In this document: in pieces, positions 1-10,984 of the stretch
Layout: the number at the start of each line of letters is the position of its first letter
Numbering within the stretch: the first letter of the stretch is position 1
Source of the DNA: Isoetes taiwanensis
Lineage: Eukaryota; Streptophyta; Lycopodiopsida; Isoetales; Isoetaceae
Direction: 5' to 3'
Length of the DNA: 64,000 nucleotides
NCBI GenBank assembly: GCA_021234155.1
Contig: JAJEKV010000002.1
Span: forward strand, 16,469,428-16,533,427
Made by a program: the position numbers and the translations under genes
Notes under the pieces: model-generated
Seen by the model: only the letters and a program-made list of their open reading frames with translations
The model's database searches: none
What the model was told of the DNA's origin: nothing

Positions 1-544
1 AATTTTTTGAATAACTTGCATCTTTCCAACACGTATGCATATATTCATAGCCCTCTCATATTGGAAGGAAGAAAGGAATAACATGGAAGATAGCAAGTCT
101 GACGATCTGAGAAGACTTGATGCTAGGTCTGAGCATTGATGCCATTAGAAGAGGGCCCTATGGAAATGCTTGTGGAAACCCTAGTATGTGTAACAAGTCG
201 GTTTGTTGTCTAGGATGGATGAGTAACATAAAAGGATTTAAAAGCAACTGGGTCACAACAACTTGCTTGTCGAAGCCGCTCCACATAACGAACTCTAATT
301 TCCTTGAATTTTCATAGCCATCAATAGAATCAAGAGGTTGTTAAAGCGTCCATGTGATAAAGAAAACCTAACTCAAAGTGCAAGAAACTCTAAACTCGTG
401 TTTGTGCAAAAGTGCTAAAAGGGTGTAAGAGTTTAGGAGCGCTAGGAGAACATAACCAAAGAAGTACTTGTAAGTATTTTTGACAATTGTAGCACATTTT
501 AAAGAATTCCCTTTGTAGAGGACTCGGAGCATTGTTTTCTCGAA
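1..544. other. 5' flank of LEA gene, no gene seen
   Basis: AT-rich sequence with no coding segment I can support. Short open frames here lack homology to anything I recognise. It presumably holds the distal promoter of the LEA gene. Confidence 0.5.
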
Positions 545-608
545 TTGTATTGTAAAATATTTATTTTGACAAGTGTCACAGAGACCAGTATACAGAGAAC
601 CAGATTTT

Positions 609-649
609 ACGTGTTATACCGTAGTCGATCCACATATGAAGCGCATGCA
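609..649 (+). promoter_or_regulatory. ABRE-like and RY motifs upstream of LEA gene
   Basis: ACGTGT at 609-614 matches the ABRE core bound by ABI5-type bZIP factors. CATGCA at 644-649 is the core of the RY element bound by ABI3/FUS3-type B3 factors. Both lie within 175 bp of the ATG at 781, the usual pairing upstream of embryo LEA genes. The motifs are short and could be chance. The transcription start is not known, so they may fall in the 5' UTR. Confidence 0.35.
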
Positions 650-780
650 CTGATCATCCCTTCACAAGGGAGACATTTCCCTCGGGTTGCAATTGAAGAT
701 TTTGATCTCGTTGTGTATATCAACTCTATTTCGTCAGACCTGCAAGTGAAAAATTTGTCTGTCTTGCTTCTAGGCGAGGC

Positions 781-1934
781 ATGGCGCAAGAAAAGGCTGA
801 TAAGCCGACCACATATGGTGAAATCTTTAATTTATCAGGCCAGATTGGGAATGAGCCAATAACACCGGAAGATGTAGCATTCATGCGAAGTGCAGAGGAT
901 TCCACATTTGGGGAGGTGCCAAAAGATGGGCCTGCTTCGATTATGCAAAGGGCTGCGGAGAAAAACACAGCTGAAGGTGCTGTTGGTACTGATACACATT
1001 CAAGTTTGCCAGACAAGGGGGTTTGTGTTATTGAAACCAGGATTCCAGGCAAAAAAATTGACATGGAATTTATTGGGGACGATCTTGTTTCGTCAAAGAT
1101 CCAGCCTACATTTCCTCAACATTCAGGGGTCTCTGTTGGAGAAGCAATTACGATTGGGGAAGTATGTTGTCTGCCTCCCTTATTTTTTAGTGCTTAGCTT
1201 AAACCCTAAACCCTAACAGTAAGTTTCTAGGCTTAAATTCTAACAGGGCATTAATTTAGGTTTAATTCCTAGCAGGTATTACTTAGGTTTAAATTTTAAC
1301 AGGTATTAATTTAGGTTTGGTATGTTGTTGGTGTAGGCATTAGAGTCAGCAGCATTGGAGCTGGCTGATAAACCTGTAGAGCCAAGTGATGCTAATGCAA
1401 TCCAAAGTGCAGAGGTCCGTGCCGCAGGCGGTCCAGCAGCAACTAGTGGAGTCGCAGCCATGGCGCAGTCTGCAGCAGAGTTAAATCCGCGCCTTGAAGC
1501 CAAGATTACAGTAGGAGAGGTTCTTACTGTAAGTATCTGAATTCATTAAACAATCAACAAGTGATGTATGCACAAACAGGTAACAAGTAATGTAGTTGCA
1601 GTGACAATTATTTTTGTAAATGTCTGTAGCAAGTTGGTCTTAACTTCTCGCCGTATAGATAAATTAACAAGTAATGTTAAAATCACCAAGCTATGCATTT
1701 GCAGTGTCAAGTTCATCAAACTTGATATTCATGTAGGGGATCTGAATGCAGGATGCAAGATTGCAGATGGTGGCTGATAAAATAGTGACTAGAGAGGATG
1801 CTGCTAGGGTTTTGGATGCGGAAATGCGCAGCAGCCCACATGGCATGCCGCAGTCCGGTGGTATTGGTGCTGCTTTGCAGACTGCTGCAGATCTGAATGA
1901 GCAAGCTGGCCTTGTAGCCCCTACCATAGGATGA
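781..1934 (+). CDS. Seed maturation protein (SMP-domain LEA protein)
   Basis: A late-embryogenesis-abundant protein of the SMP family (LEA group D-34), a hydrophilic desiccation protectant of embryos, spores and stressed tissue. Exons: 781-1161, 1337-1528, 1752-1934, each a whole number of codons with GT/AG introns, giving 251 aa, the normal family length of about 250-260. Three SMP repeats are visible: residues ~14-60 (YGEIFNLSG, then PEDVAFMRSAE), ~123-165 (ITIGEALESAA, then DANAIQSAEVRA) and ~187-230 (ITVGEVLTDARL, then DAARVLDAEMR). The introns cut repeats two and three just after their ITIGE and ITVGEVLT starts, which suggests repeat-based gene growth. The start is the ATG preceding MAQEKADKPTTYGE. 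Upstream ABRE-like and RY motifs fit ABA/ABI3 control. No lesion is seen. The family call is secure; cellular location is inferred from the family. Confidence 0.92.
1200..1317 (+). promoter_or_regulatory. Telo-box pair and short repeats in LEA intron 1
   Basis: Two AAACCCTAA units lie side by side at about 1201-1217. They are followed by three or four imperfect ~32-bp repeats sharing TTTAGGTTTAA and AACAGG, to about 1317. Telo-boxes are known binding sites of plant TRB-type factors, which can recruit PRC2. A role here is inference only. Confidence 0.35.
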
Positions 1935-2278
1935 TGCAATGTTGCAGTTTAGCCAAGCTTCTTCATGTTGTTTGTGTATTTGCAGAACATGTATATTATG
2001 TGTGTTATGGTTTAGCCATCCTCCACAATTCTGTTTTTTGCACGTGCACAAGTCTGCAGAGCATGCACAGTTAATATGCACAAAATTGTTTGTAAATTTG
2101 CAAAAATGTGTTATGTCGTAAATGATGTGGGATAGCAATTTAAAAGTTTCCCAGCTTTATTCAAGAACATCACGTCGTCACGAAGTCTTTTCGTGTCTTT
2201 CCATAAAATAGTTCTCCCAAAAAATAGAGTCGTGTATCTTCAAAAAATACTTCTACTTGCCTTTTTTGTGCTAGGCAA

Positions 2279-2524
2279 AATTTCGAGCACAATGCTTCCT
2301 TGGGTTCCATCATATGTTCTCGTGGATTAAAACCATCATTTATCTATACAAGAAATTTATCGCGGCGGATTTCGAGCACAATGCTTCCTTGGGTTCCATC
2401 ATATATTCTCGTGGATTAAAACCATCATTTATCTATACAAGAAATTTATCGCGGCGGCCTCGTGGATTAAAACCATCATTTATCTATACAAGAAATTTAT
2501 CGCGGCGGCCTTGCGGCCGCCGCG
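2279..2524. repeat. Tandem 89-bp repeat ending in a GC-rich hairpin
   Basis: One 89-bp unit (2279-2367) is repeated nearly exactly at 2368-2456. A third copy of its last 51 bp follows (2457-2507). Each unit ends in CGCGGCGG. The last one runs into a perfect 10-bp hairpin: CGCGGCGGCC (2501-2510), loop TTGC, GGCCGCCGCG (2515-2524). The GC-rich hairpin stands out in AT-rich surroundings. Confidence 0.85.
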
Positions 2525-5500
2525 AACATTTCTCTTCTCCAATTTGCTGCAAAAGAAGTTTTGTGCTAAGTCGAATAGATCTCAATTCTGGATATCCTTG
2601 AGATGCGAAAGAACATGCAGGAGTTGAACCTTGGGATTCGTCTGCAAATCTTTAGCCAGAAAGGTCTAATACTAAGTTTGCAAATAGAGAAGTCTTTGAT
2701 AATGGCATGGACTTCAATGGATCTCAATTTACACTATGCTTTGTTGCCTGTGATGCAATTTTGTCCTTTATTATTGATCAGATATTTTGAAATTGAATAT
2801 TTAGATTTACATTGCATATTTAAGGTCGTGGAAATCGTGGCCACTAATGCCATATTCATGCCTAATTATGTTTATGCTCTAACACAGATATGACATAGGC
2901 TCTTGAATACTATGTGATAGCCACTTCGCCTACATCTTCCTTGTGAGAATGGATGTTCCAAATGTGAAATACCTTTTAAGATATCTCAAATGCCTGAAAA
3001 GAAATTGAATGAACAGATGCCAGTTGGTTGCCTCTATGGAACATACACAATGGAGCTTCAAAATAGAGTTCTTTCTTTCCCATGGACACACTAATCTTGA
3101 CGTAATCAACAAACAAATTTGAGTATTGTATTGATTATATGCATTTGATCCAAACAATGTACTTAGGCATTTAATATTCTGCTATCTGATCCATACTGGC
3201 GTCTGATGCAAATACTCGAAGCAATTCACCCTAATCTAATCCAATGCGTCTTTGATACTACTCGAAGCAATTCACCTTAATCTAATCCAACGTGTCTTTG
3301 ATACTACTTCTAGCTGGCTAACCTGCAGCTCAACCTAAATCGCACGATGATAGCTTGGCGGACATTTGGTTCCATTGATAGCCAGAAAATCCAACTAACA
3401 CGAAATGGAAACTCTGACAAAAAGTATGGCGGTGATAGACCCTGATTGGCTTCCAATATAAAGGGGCCTACATTTGCTTCCAGAAGAATGATGCAAGTCC
3501 AAAAAAGTAAATACTAACTGACAAATCTTAACGCAGTGCACCGGGGAGTTGAGTACATCCTAACAATCAAAAGGAAAAAAAAGGCAAGTTTTTTATGTGT
3601 GGTCGCATACATCCATAGTCTAGCCTAAGGCGGAATGGTGCACCATGACTAGGGGACCATTAAGAAATAAATTTGACTTTTAAGATTTATTCCTTTGAAT
3701 AAATGGTAACAGGGCAATGACTATGTTAAGTTATAAGTTAAAGGTTAAAAAAATGCCTTAATGGTTAAAATACCATTGAATATGAAATAGGTGAGCACCC
3801 CCTTAAATCGGGGATGCCACCAATGAATCCCCTCGATAACTGAAAAAGCGGTAACAGATGGGCGGTTGGCGATTTGCGGCAGGATTGATATGATTTCCAG
3901 AAGAATCGCCGCCTTTGGAATAACGCCACGACTTGTCACAGGAGGCGGAAGGTCGAAAAGAAACAAAAGGAGACGAAGCCAGATTAAACAATGAAAAGAA
4001 GGCATTTTCATTGTTAGATGAGGAAAGCTAAATCATTTCGTTGATTTGCCGGTCCAATCGTCATTTAAATCAAAGTTCATTGTTATTTTCATGGTTCCTT
4101 GTTAGATGAAAGAAAAGAAGGAGACCGCAGTTTCTACCAGCAGAGCAAAGCTCGATTTCAAGAACGAGTAAACATGAGGCCGCCATAGCTTTGCATTTCT
4201 CTGGGGCCACCATAGCCATAGCTTCTCATGAACCCTTGAATCTCTAGAAGAAGAGTGAATCATTTTGAACCCCAAAGATAATGGTCAAAAAATGGATTAA
4301 AGCGGTAGAAAACCGAGCTTTCTTTTTTATCTTGGAAGAAATGGGCGATGGATTGAAGGGTGCCACATAGCCCGGCATGGCCGATCTGTTGCTGAAAATC
4401 TAGAAGCGGGGACTAGAAAAAAGAGGGCTTCAGGTTTAAGGGCTTAGAAAGGCGGAGAAATTTACAATTCTAGCAAACCCCAAATCTTTCGGCCTTTCCC
4501 GGCTACCGACGTTCTAGCGGACCCGGCCTTTCCAAGAATCCTTCTTATCGCCCTCGGCATGCAAGCTAGTTGGCTATGGCGCTTCTTTTTCTTCTCTCAA
4601 TCTAACCAGCCATGGTCAGAATATATCCGGATTCTGCAAGAAAAGATTGTGAAAGAGAGCAGGGGCGCAGATGCCGGTTGGAGAGAGGAAGAGCGCAGAT
4701 GCCGTGCCATAGCCAACAATTTTTTTTGACTTAACCGAGACAGAGACAACAGGTTTCAAACACCTGTATATGATACGTGTCAAAAAAATTCATTAAGAAG
4801 TGTTGCGCACAAAATTCGCAGAATATTCTAGAGGAATCAACCTACCAATAATAATTATATATGTTAAGATAATGGCGTAAAACTATCATTTATCTATCTC
4901 TCTCAACTTAGCCATGAAATTGTCGACCTAAAAATAGATTTCCAGTTCCAAAACCTCTCAGAAGTGCTTGAGGATTACTTTGGATTCAGGTCAAAAACCT
5001 GAATTTTTCAGGTTGAGATGCCCATGGGAACCTGCACGTCAAGATCTAGATCTCAAGAAAACCTTGAGGTTGGAGGCCCATGGGAAAGCACCCTTAGCCA
5101 TAATAATTGCCTTTACTGCCTCTTCTTCTTCACTTCCAAGTTAAATGGCATGACCAACATCTTTCCTTTTCTGTTTTGGTGTGGATCTTTTCATTCTTTT
5201 ATCATCATTAGGTATAAATATAGATTGGTTGTTGTAAGCTATGAAATTGGACGGTTTCTTTGCACAATGCATCAGTTCTATCAACATAGTATATGCATGC
5301 TATGTATGAAATTAGGAAGTTTCTTTAGACGCTTTACACTAATATAAATCTGAACTATTAGGCAGTGACTACATAAGCTGGGGATTGTGTTAACATAGTG
5401 TAGTTAGAATATTTCAAGATGGTTTATAAACACGGACCTTTGAACACGTGATGTTATGTTGACAGTAATTACTACATATTCGTAGCTCTGGATTGGAGCT

Positions 5501-5600
5501 TTAATCAGTACTAATCAGTTTAGTTTAGGGTTTTTACAGCCTAACAATAATGGCGTGGGAAAAATCCAAAATCCAGAATGACGGAAACCGGATCTGATAA
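2525..5600. other. Intergenic, mostly unassigned
   Basis: No gene is supported. A ~45-bp direct duplication (ACTCGAAGCAATTCACC...) occupies about 3211-3305. Short open frames at 2603-2893, 3745-4011 and 5018-5347 show no recognisable domain and are probably chance. Confidence 0.45.
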
Positions 5601-5619
5601 TAATACTGTGCATCAGTGA

Positions 5620-5975
5620 GCCCATTACTATTAAGGTTTTTCCTCGAAAACCCTTCGGGGCGGGGTTTTTTAATCCTGATAGTAATCGGCGTCACTAATG
5701 TAGCCCAGGTCATAGACAGGGAAAGAGGGTTTGTAATATGAACTGCACAAAAGCGGCTCATAAACCCCACACAAATTGTTCAGTTAAGAGTTGATTGATA
5801 ACGACGCATCACTGCACGGCCACGAAGCCGAAGTAAAGCGGGATGCCGGTAATAATAGAAAAAAGTCAGCCTTCAGAAAAGGCTATATCTTTCAGGGAGC
5901 TCGCCCATGCTACACAAGTACAGGGGCCTGAGGGCACAAGGGACGTTAATGTCTATTCTATTCTATTCTATTCTA
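5620..5975 (+). mobile_element. Decayed LINE 3' end with hairpin and pentamer tail
   Basis: At 5625-5690 is the 3' UTR hairpin shared by several LINE copies here: ATTACTAT stem arm, AAGGTTTTTCC, a CTTCGGGGCGGGG loop region, then AATCC and ATAGTAAT as the matching arm. A (TTCTA)n tract at 5953-5975 resembles the microsatellite tail of the copy at 51.7 kb. The 260 bp between hairpin and tail differ from other copies, so the link is uncertain. Confidence 0.5.
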
Positions 5976-5984
5976 AATTCACTA

Positions 5985-6003
5985 CCAAATCCCATCAACT
6001 TTT
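5985..6003. repeat. Target-site duplication, left copy
   Basis: CCAAATCCCATCAACTTTT, identical to 9036-9054. The pair brackets the L1-like element. Confidence 0.85.
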
Positions 6004-6231
6004 TTTTTTGAAAGATTAAGTTAATTAATATTAATACAGAGTAAGTACAAGAAGAGCGATACTGGGGTACTCCTGCCCAAGCAACCACGCTTGAGCAAGA
6101 ACCCAAACGGCACGTATACCTACCTACGACTCATGAAACAAACCTGCCATTGCTGTCTACAATGAGGAGCAAGGGTATTAGCATAACATCTGTCATGTCG
6201 AGCATATGCCCGTCCGGCCCCCGTCCACTGA

Positions 6232-6806
6232 TTACACCGAGTAAATGTGGAGTCGCCCGACGACTTCCGCCAAATGTAGGGAGTCTAACAACTTCATCCA
6301 TTGCTCCCGCTCAAAACCCTGTACCACTTCTGCTCCTCTGCCACACCTATCATGAGTAGTCTCGACCATGTTGAAATCGCCCAACAACAGCCAAGCCACA
6401 CCAGCCCCCAAGGATGCAACCTTTTGCCTCAGCGACGCCCACAACGCCCCCCTCTGCCGTGCACTATTGTGGGCGTAGACATTCACAATCCCCCACTCGT
6501 GCGGTCCCTCTAGCCGCTTGATAATGACCCACCTGCCCCAACGGTCGGCCAGGGTAAAAGTCACCTGCACATGCATCTTCCACGCAATGGCAATCCCACC
6601 TTTAGAGGCCCCAGAGGTGGCAACTACAGCAGCGCATTGCGGCCCAAACATGTCCAGCAGTGCCCAGTGTCATCCCTGTGACACTTATGTTCTTGAAGGC
6701 ACAAGATATCTGGGTCCATCTTGTGAACGGCCAATGACACTCTCGTTCTCTTACTGGGTGACGGGCGCACCCCTCGAACATTCCAGCTCAAGATCTTCTT
6801 GTCCAT
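6232..6806 (-). pseudogene. L1 ORF2 endonuclease domain, truncated and frameshifted
   Basis: The N terminus of an L1 ORF2 APE-type endonuclease, which nicks target DNA for target-primed reverse transcription. From 6806 the reading runs MDKKILSWNVRGVRP (the WN motif) then DILCLQEHK, with the catalytic Glu of the LQE motif. A frame change near 6640 leads to the second half, with NVYAH and LLGDFNM, the GDFN motif. It stops after about 200 residues, and nothing resembling RT palm motifs follows. It sits 72 bp downstream of ORF1 on the same strand, the usual L1 order. Non-functional: one frameshift and no RT. Confidence 0.85.
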
Positions 6807-6877
6807 AAATACTACTGGAAAGAAGGATTCTTACGTTGCTTCTTCTTCCGCCGTCGTCTTACCGGCGAAGTAGGGCC

Positions 6878-8965
6878 CTAATCTGAGTCATATGGGACAA
6901 GAGCAAGCGGGTTATCTGTGAGGGCGACATCAGCATACAAATCTGCCTCGTCCGCCCAAGAGCATACACGAGCCACCTTGTCAAGTGCCATCCCCTCTAA
7001 AGAGGCTTGGGTGGACACTGCATCAGAGTCCGACGGCTGCACCAGCCGATCATCAGCCAGCCCTGAGCCCACATGTTGGGACTGTCGCTGCTTCGCCAAC
7101 TCCTGAAGCTGCTGAATATGGAGCAACTTCTGGGCCACCATCTGTGGAGACACTGTTGGATCCATGCCGCCTTGTCCCACTGGAGCGGCCGTTGGCACGT
7201 TATTTGCAGTAGACCGGAGTGGCCTACCTGAGACGGACCCAACTGCCGTCTGAATCCTGGCCAGAGGCGACTTCTCCTCCGGCAGAGTTTGTGACGGGGC
7301 CTGTGCCCCGTCCCGTAAAACCTCTTGCATTGTCTCCCGTGGAGCCCCTGGCACTGAGGCGGGCCCGAACTCTGGGAGCGAACCTGCGAAGACCTGGAGG
7401 GCGGGAAACATTCGCTGGATCTCCGCTCCATTTAACAATCTGAGGGAAAACCGAAAGTACCAATCACCGCTCCTGACAGTCACTGAGGGAGGCAATGGAC
7501 TATCCGCAGGTAAAGCAACACAAATCTTCGGCGCCCAAACTATGGAGTAAGAAATATACCCTCTGAGCCCATTAGCAATCGCGATCATGAACTCTGGCAA
7601 AAGCATATCTGCCGGAAGATCCATCACCTGAAACCAACAAGGAATCTTCAAGGCCGACAGGGATCGAGCACTCACACCAGGGGTGTAATGCTGATAAATC
7701 AAGTAATTTCCCCACATGATGTCAACCCCTCTTGCCACTATCCTCTCCACTGCCGTGGGCGCGTCGAACATGAGGAGGAAGAAATTATTACCCAGGAACT
7801 TCATGGACTGAAACGGCAAGATCCCCAGCCGCTTAAAGTGAGCTTGCAGCCACCCGCCGACTCTCCTTGTGTCCAGCACTCCAGTATAGTACACCAGCGC
7901 TGCGCACAAGACTAGATTGGAAATAGACTTGAGGTGCTGCTGGTGATCTACCTCAACTATATTAGCAGGAGGACCAGTGGGGTCAACCTGCAACTCTCTC
8001 CTGTTGTGTTGATTCAGAAAGGCCAGAGCCTCCTCCATTCTGCCAGTGTCGGCCGGTGCCACTGTATGTCGAATCCATTCTGAAAACCGCGGGCATGAGA
8101 GCCTGCTCACAGTATCATTCGTTCGCCAGGCAGGGCCTGCCGAGTCGACTCCTTGCCCTTCAACCGCCCGCCTCTCCAGATTTGGGATCTTGCGACCCGA
8201 TGGTTTATCTAGATGTTCCAGAGCACCACCACAGCCCTTTCCCATAGGCACATTGCTCACCGGCTCTAGCACTGCAAAGGGGTCCTCTGGCAAAGTAGGA
8301 ACAGGCAAACTCGGACCACCCAATGGGGTTGCTGTCTCCAGTAGAGGCATGCTACTTGGAATTTCAAGTTCCGCTTCACCTGGAGCTTGTGCAACCTCTG
8401 CCTGTGGGCTCCCTACGTAAGCACTGAACTGCGGGCTATCTACTGAAGGTGCTTGCTGACAGACCAAGAGAAGGTCTGCTCCCTCCTTCCTGCTTGCACC
8501 GGCCTTTCTAAGCCGCCCCTCATCGCGCCTTGCCAACTCCCCGACCTCCATAGGGCCTTGTCTAGACCCTAGCTGCTGCCCAAAACCCAGGAGGGGACTT
8601 GAGACTGCCCGCCCCATCGCTTTGCTCCCTAAAACCCTGTTCAAATCCGTCGTTTGGGAGACCGATTGGAGCGGCTCCCTATAACCCCGTTCAGATCCGT
8701 CGTTTGGGAGACCGATTGGGGCTGGCTCTATGGACTGCACAAACACCAGCCCAACAGGCCGAAACTACTGCCCTGAGGCAGCCGGATTCATCTCCACATC
8801 CTCCAGCTCACCTCTAAGATGATCCGATGAAGGCGGATCTAGCTTCTGAGTTGAAGACCCAATAGATCGATTCTGCTGGGCCGCCCGAGCTATCTTCGGG
8901 ATCCTCTTGGGAGGAGCCTGTTGATTCACCTGGGGCTTACTCCTACCGTTCTTTTCACCTGCCAT
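6878..8965 (-). pseudogene. L1 ORF1 (DUF4283-like), one in-frame stop
   Basis: The gag-like RNA-binding ORF1 protein of a plant L1 element. The best start is the ATG at 8965 (MAGEKNGRSKPQ). The frame meets a TAG at 8767-8765 and then stays open for 622 codons. The middle (nt ~7950-7400) has the DUF4283-type core: YYTGVLDTRRVGGWLQ, FLLMFDAP, IPCWFQVMDLP. The N-terminal third is Pro/Ser-rich and contains a 50-bp tandem duplication (8627-8676 and 8677-8726). That period is not a multiple of three, so the duplication changed the frame and may explain the upstream stop. I see no CCHC zinc knuckle, which many plant L1 ORF1 proteins carry. Confidence 0.8.
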
Positions 8966-9035
8966 GCCGCCCTCCGGAGCCTCGATCACCAACGCCGCTC
9001 AGACTATTGCCTGAAGCCGTCGCCGCCATCCTCTC

Positions 9036-9054
9036 CCAAATCCCATCAACTTTT
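9036..9054. repeat. Target-site duplication, right copy
   Basis: The second copy of the 19-bp direct repeat, immediately 5' (minus-strand sense) of the element start GAGAGGATGGCGG. Confidence 0.85.
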
Positions 9055-9829
9055 GATTAGGTAAGGCGGATTATTTTTCCCACAGCAGAAATTGACCACC
9101 TCAAACCTTCCAGTTGACAAAAAAATATAGCATTTTAGCTGGGTTCTAACATGGATCTTGATTTCGTTGATTTTTCTTAGAGATAAAGATGTCCGTCTTC
9201 GCCAAAACAGAACCCAAAAGCCATTTGAACCTCCTTATAATGAATCAAAAGTCAATATGTTTCTTGGGTGCTAGAGACTGAAGATATTTGTTAGCTATCA
9301 AAACCTTGATTCTCATCCACTAGAACTTGTCGCATTTTTCCAAAACCTGTCAAAAAGTGTGACAGAATATCACTGAAGATTTAGCTTCCTAGACGCGAGA
9401 CTGAGATGGAGAAAGAAAAATCAAGCTACAAAAAATAAATTTTAGCCTTCCGTTTATCACATCTGGACAATGTTGGACGCAAGCGCAAACATTGGCAAGG
9501 TTGCAAATAATGACGTTTGCACTTCCGCTGTTTGCAAACCTTTGGGCCAAAAGTGCAGAAGGCCTTTCTCAATTGCTTCTCTCTGTAGTTGAAGACCATA
9601 TTGTCACAGGGCTTCTCATGCATGATGGTACTCAAATAGAGGTTTGCAACTAATACTTGATAATACCTTTTCAATTTTGGGGGCGTCAAAAGAAAATTTG
9701 TATAATGCAAGGTAGCTCCTAGATTCCTTTTCCTTTGCATCGGTATTAGTCCCGTGCCGAAAGGCAAAAAGACTATTTGTACACAAAGGAGCCTAAAGGC
9801 AAGGGCTAGGCATCCACGTCAGGAGCCAA
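9055..9829. other. Unassigned interval
   Basis: AT-rich with no supported gene. The minus-strand open frame at 9426-9767 has no domain I recognise. Confidence 0.4.
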
Positions 9830-10400
9830 GAACACGCCGACTAAGAAGAAGAGACAAAGGGAGTCCACGTCATAGGGAACCCATGGCGCATTGGTCTTAA
9901 GTGCCACGAATCACGGCAATTATGATTCCCGACTCTATAGCAGAGTTACCTGCATGGTTAACAGAGAATTTGGGGATTAGGTAACCGAAGAATCTGAAAC
10001 AACAATCTTTTTGCTATTTTGGGCCCGAGGCCATTGTACTATAAATATATCAGAAGTCTAGACTTAGAAGTTTAGCCAAGTCTTGGCATTTTTGTTGTCT
10101 AACCTCCTTGTTTGGAGACCTCATATATTTTGGGTGATCTTTCAAGATTTTTTTCTTGTCTTCACTCATTGTTCTTCTATTTCCTTCTTGTTCATTTTGC
10201 TTTTTTACTTATTCTTATAAAATCCTGCGCGACACTCTCTTGTGGAGGAGTTGCTTGTTCGACAGCAAGGTCCTCAAGGAGGATCGTCTTACAGGCTCTC
10301 CCGAATTCGGACCCCAAATACCATCGCCGATCGCTAGGTCCTAGTTCCTTTCCTTACGATGTCTTTTCAGATTTTTATTCAAGAAGAGCTTCTCACCCAA
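9830..10400 (+). mobile_element. Probable Ty3/gypsy LTR and leader remnant
   Basis: Directly upstream of a gag remnant. It holds an LTR-like segment with a TATA-type box (ACTATAAATATA, ~10038-10049), a T-rich stretch, and a leader with AATTCGGACCCC, consistent with an LTR-leader layout. I cannot find the matching 3' LTR, so exact ends are not assigned. Confidence 0.4.
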
Positions 10401-10984
10401 ATTGCTGCTCGCCTGGCCTGACAGCAACACCGGGATGCTGCTCATGACTCCTATTATGGAGATTATGATGTTGAAGGGGGTCGCCCCCGCTTGCATGCTC
10501 ATTCGGCACCACCTACTTCTCGCATTTCTTCTCATCCAGGATCTACGCATTGTCGAAATTGTTCCCAACCCGAGTCGCCTTATCATCAAACCCCTGTTCA
10601 TCAAACCCCTGTTCATCAGTCTATATTCTGCCTATACCGACTCCTATCCCTTCAAGACCCTCTTCACCGCAACAGGGCTTTGGCTATTCTTAGGTCTCTT
10701 TTGGTCCTACCTATGTTAATGAGTTTCCATCTTCGCCCTCTCTTCAACCCCTATTAATATTTACAACATTGGTAACCTCATGCTTGATCCTGACGGATGC
10801 CTTGTTGCTTCACTTCAAGCCAGCAAGCCTCCTGCCTCCACGGGACTCCCCTCCTGTCCTCAAGCAAGTCATGGGCAACCCCTCCTGTCCTCAAGCAACT
10901 TTGCACCCTCAAGTCCCAATATCTCAGCCTCGGTATATATTTTCTCCAGTTGCTCCCTCAGTCTCTGCTTCCGGCCTTAATCTG

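Larger units (their letters stand above)
6004..9035 (-). mobile_element. L1-like non-LTR retrotransposon lacking reverse transcriptase
   Basis: A minus-strand L1-type insertion of ~3.03 kb bounded by a perfect 19-bp target-site duplication. Read on the minus strand it has a short 5' leader, ORF1 with a DUF4283-like domain, the N-terminal endonuclease part of ORF2, and then the 3' UTR ending in CTTTC plus a short A run (T run at 6001-6009). No reverse transcriptase or zf-RVT region is present between the endonuclease (ending ~6232) and the 3' end. Both ends look authentic, so the RT was lost by internal deletion, either before or after insertion. Confidence 0.85.

Noticed and set aside
545-862. 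105-codon open frame overlapping the LEA start
   Set aside because: It is out of frame with the SMP coding sequence and has no domain; a chance frame in the 5' UTR.
10156-10757. Overlapping open frames near the Ty3 leader
   Set aside because: They lie in leader and broken gag sequence in several frames; none forms a protein with a known start.
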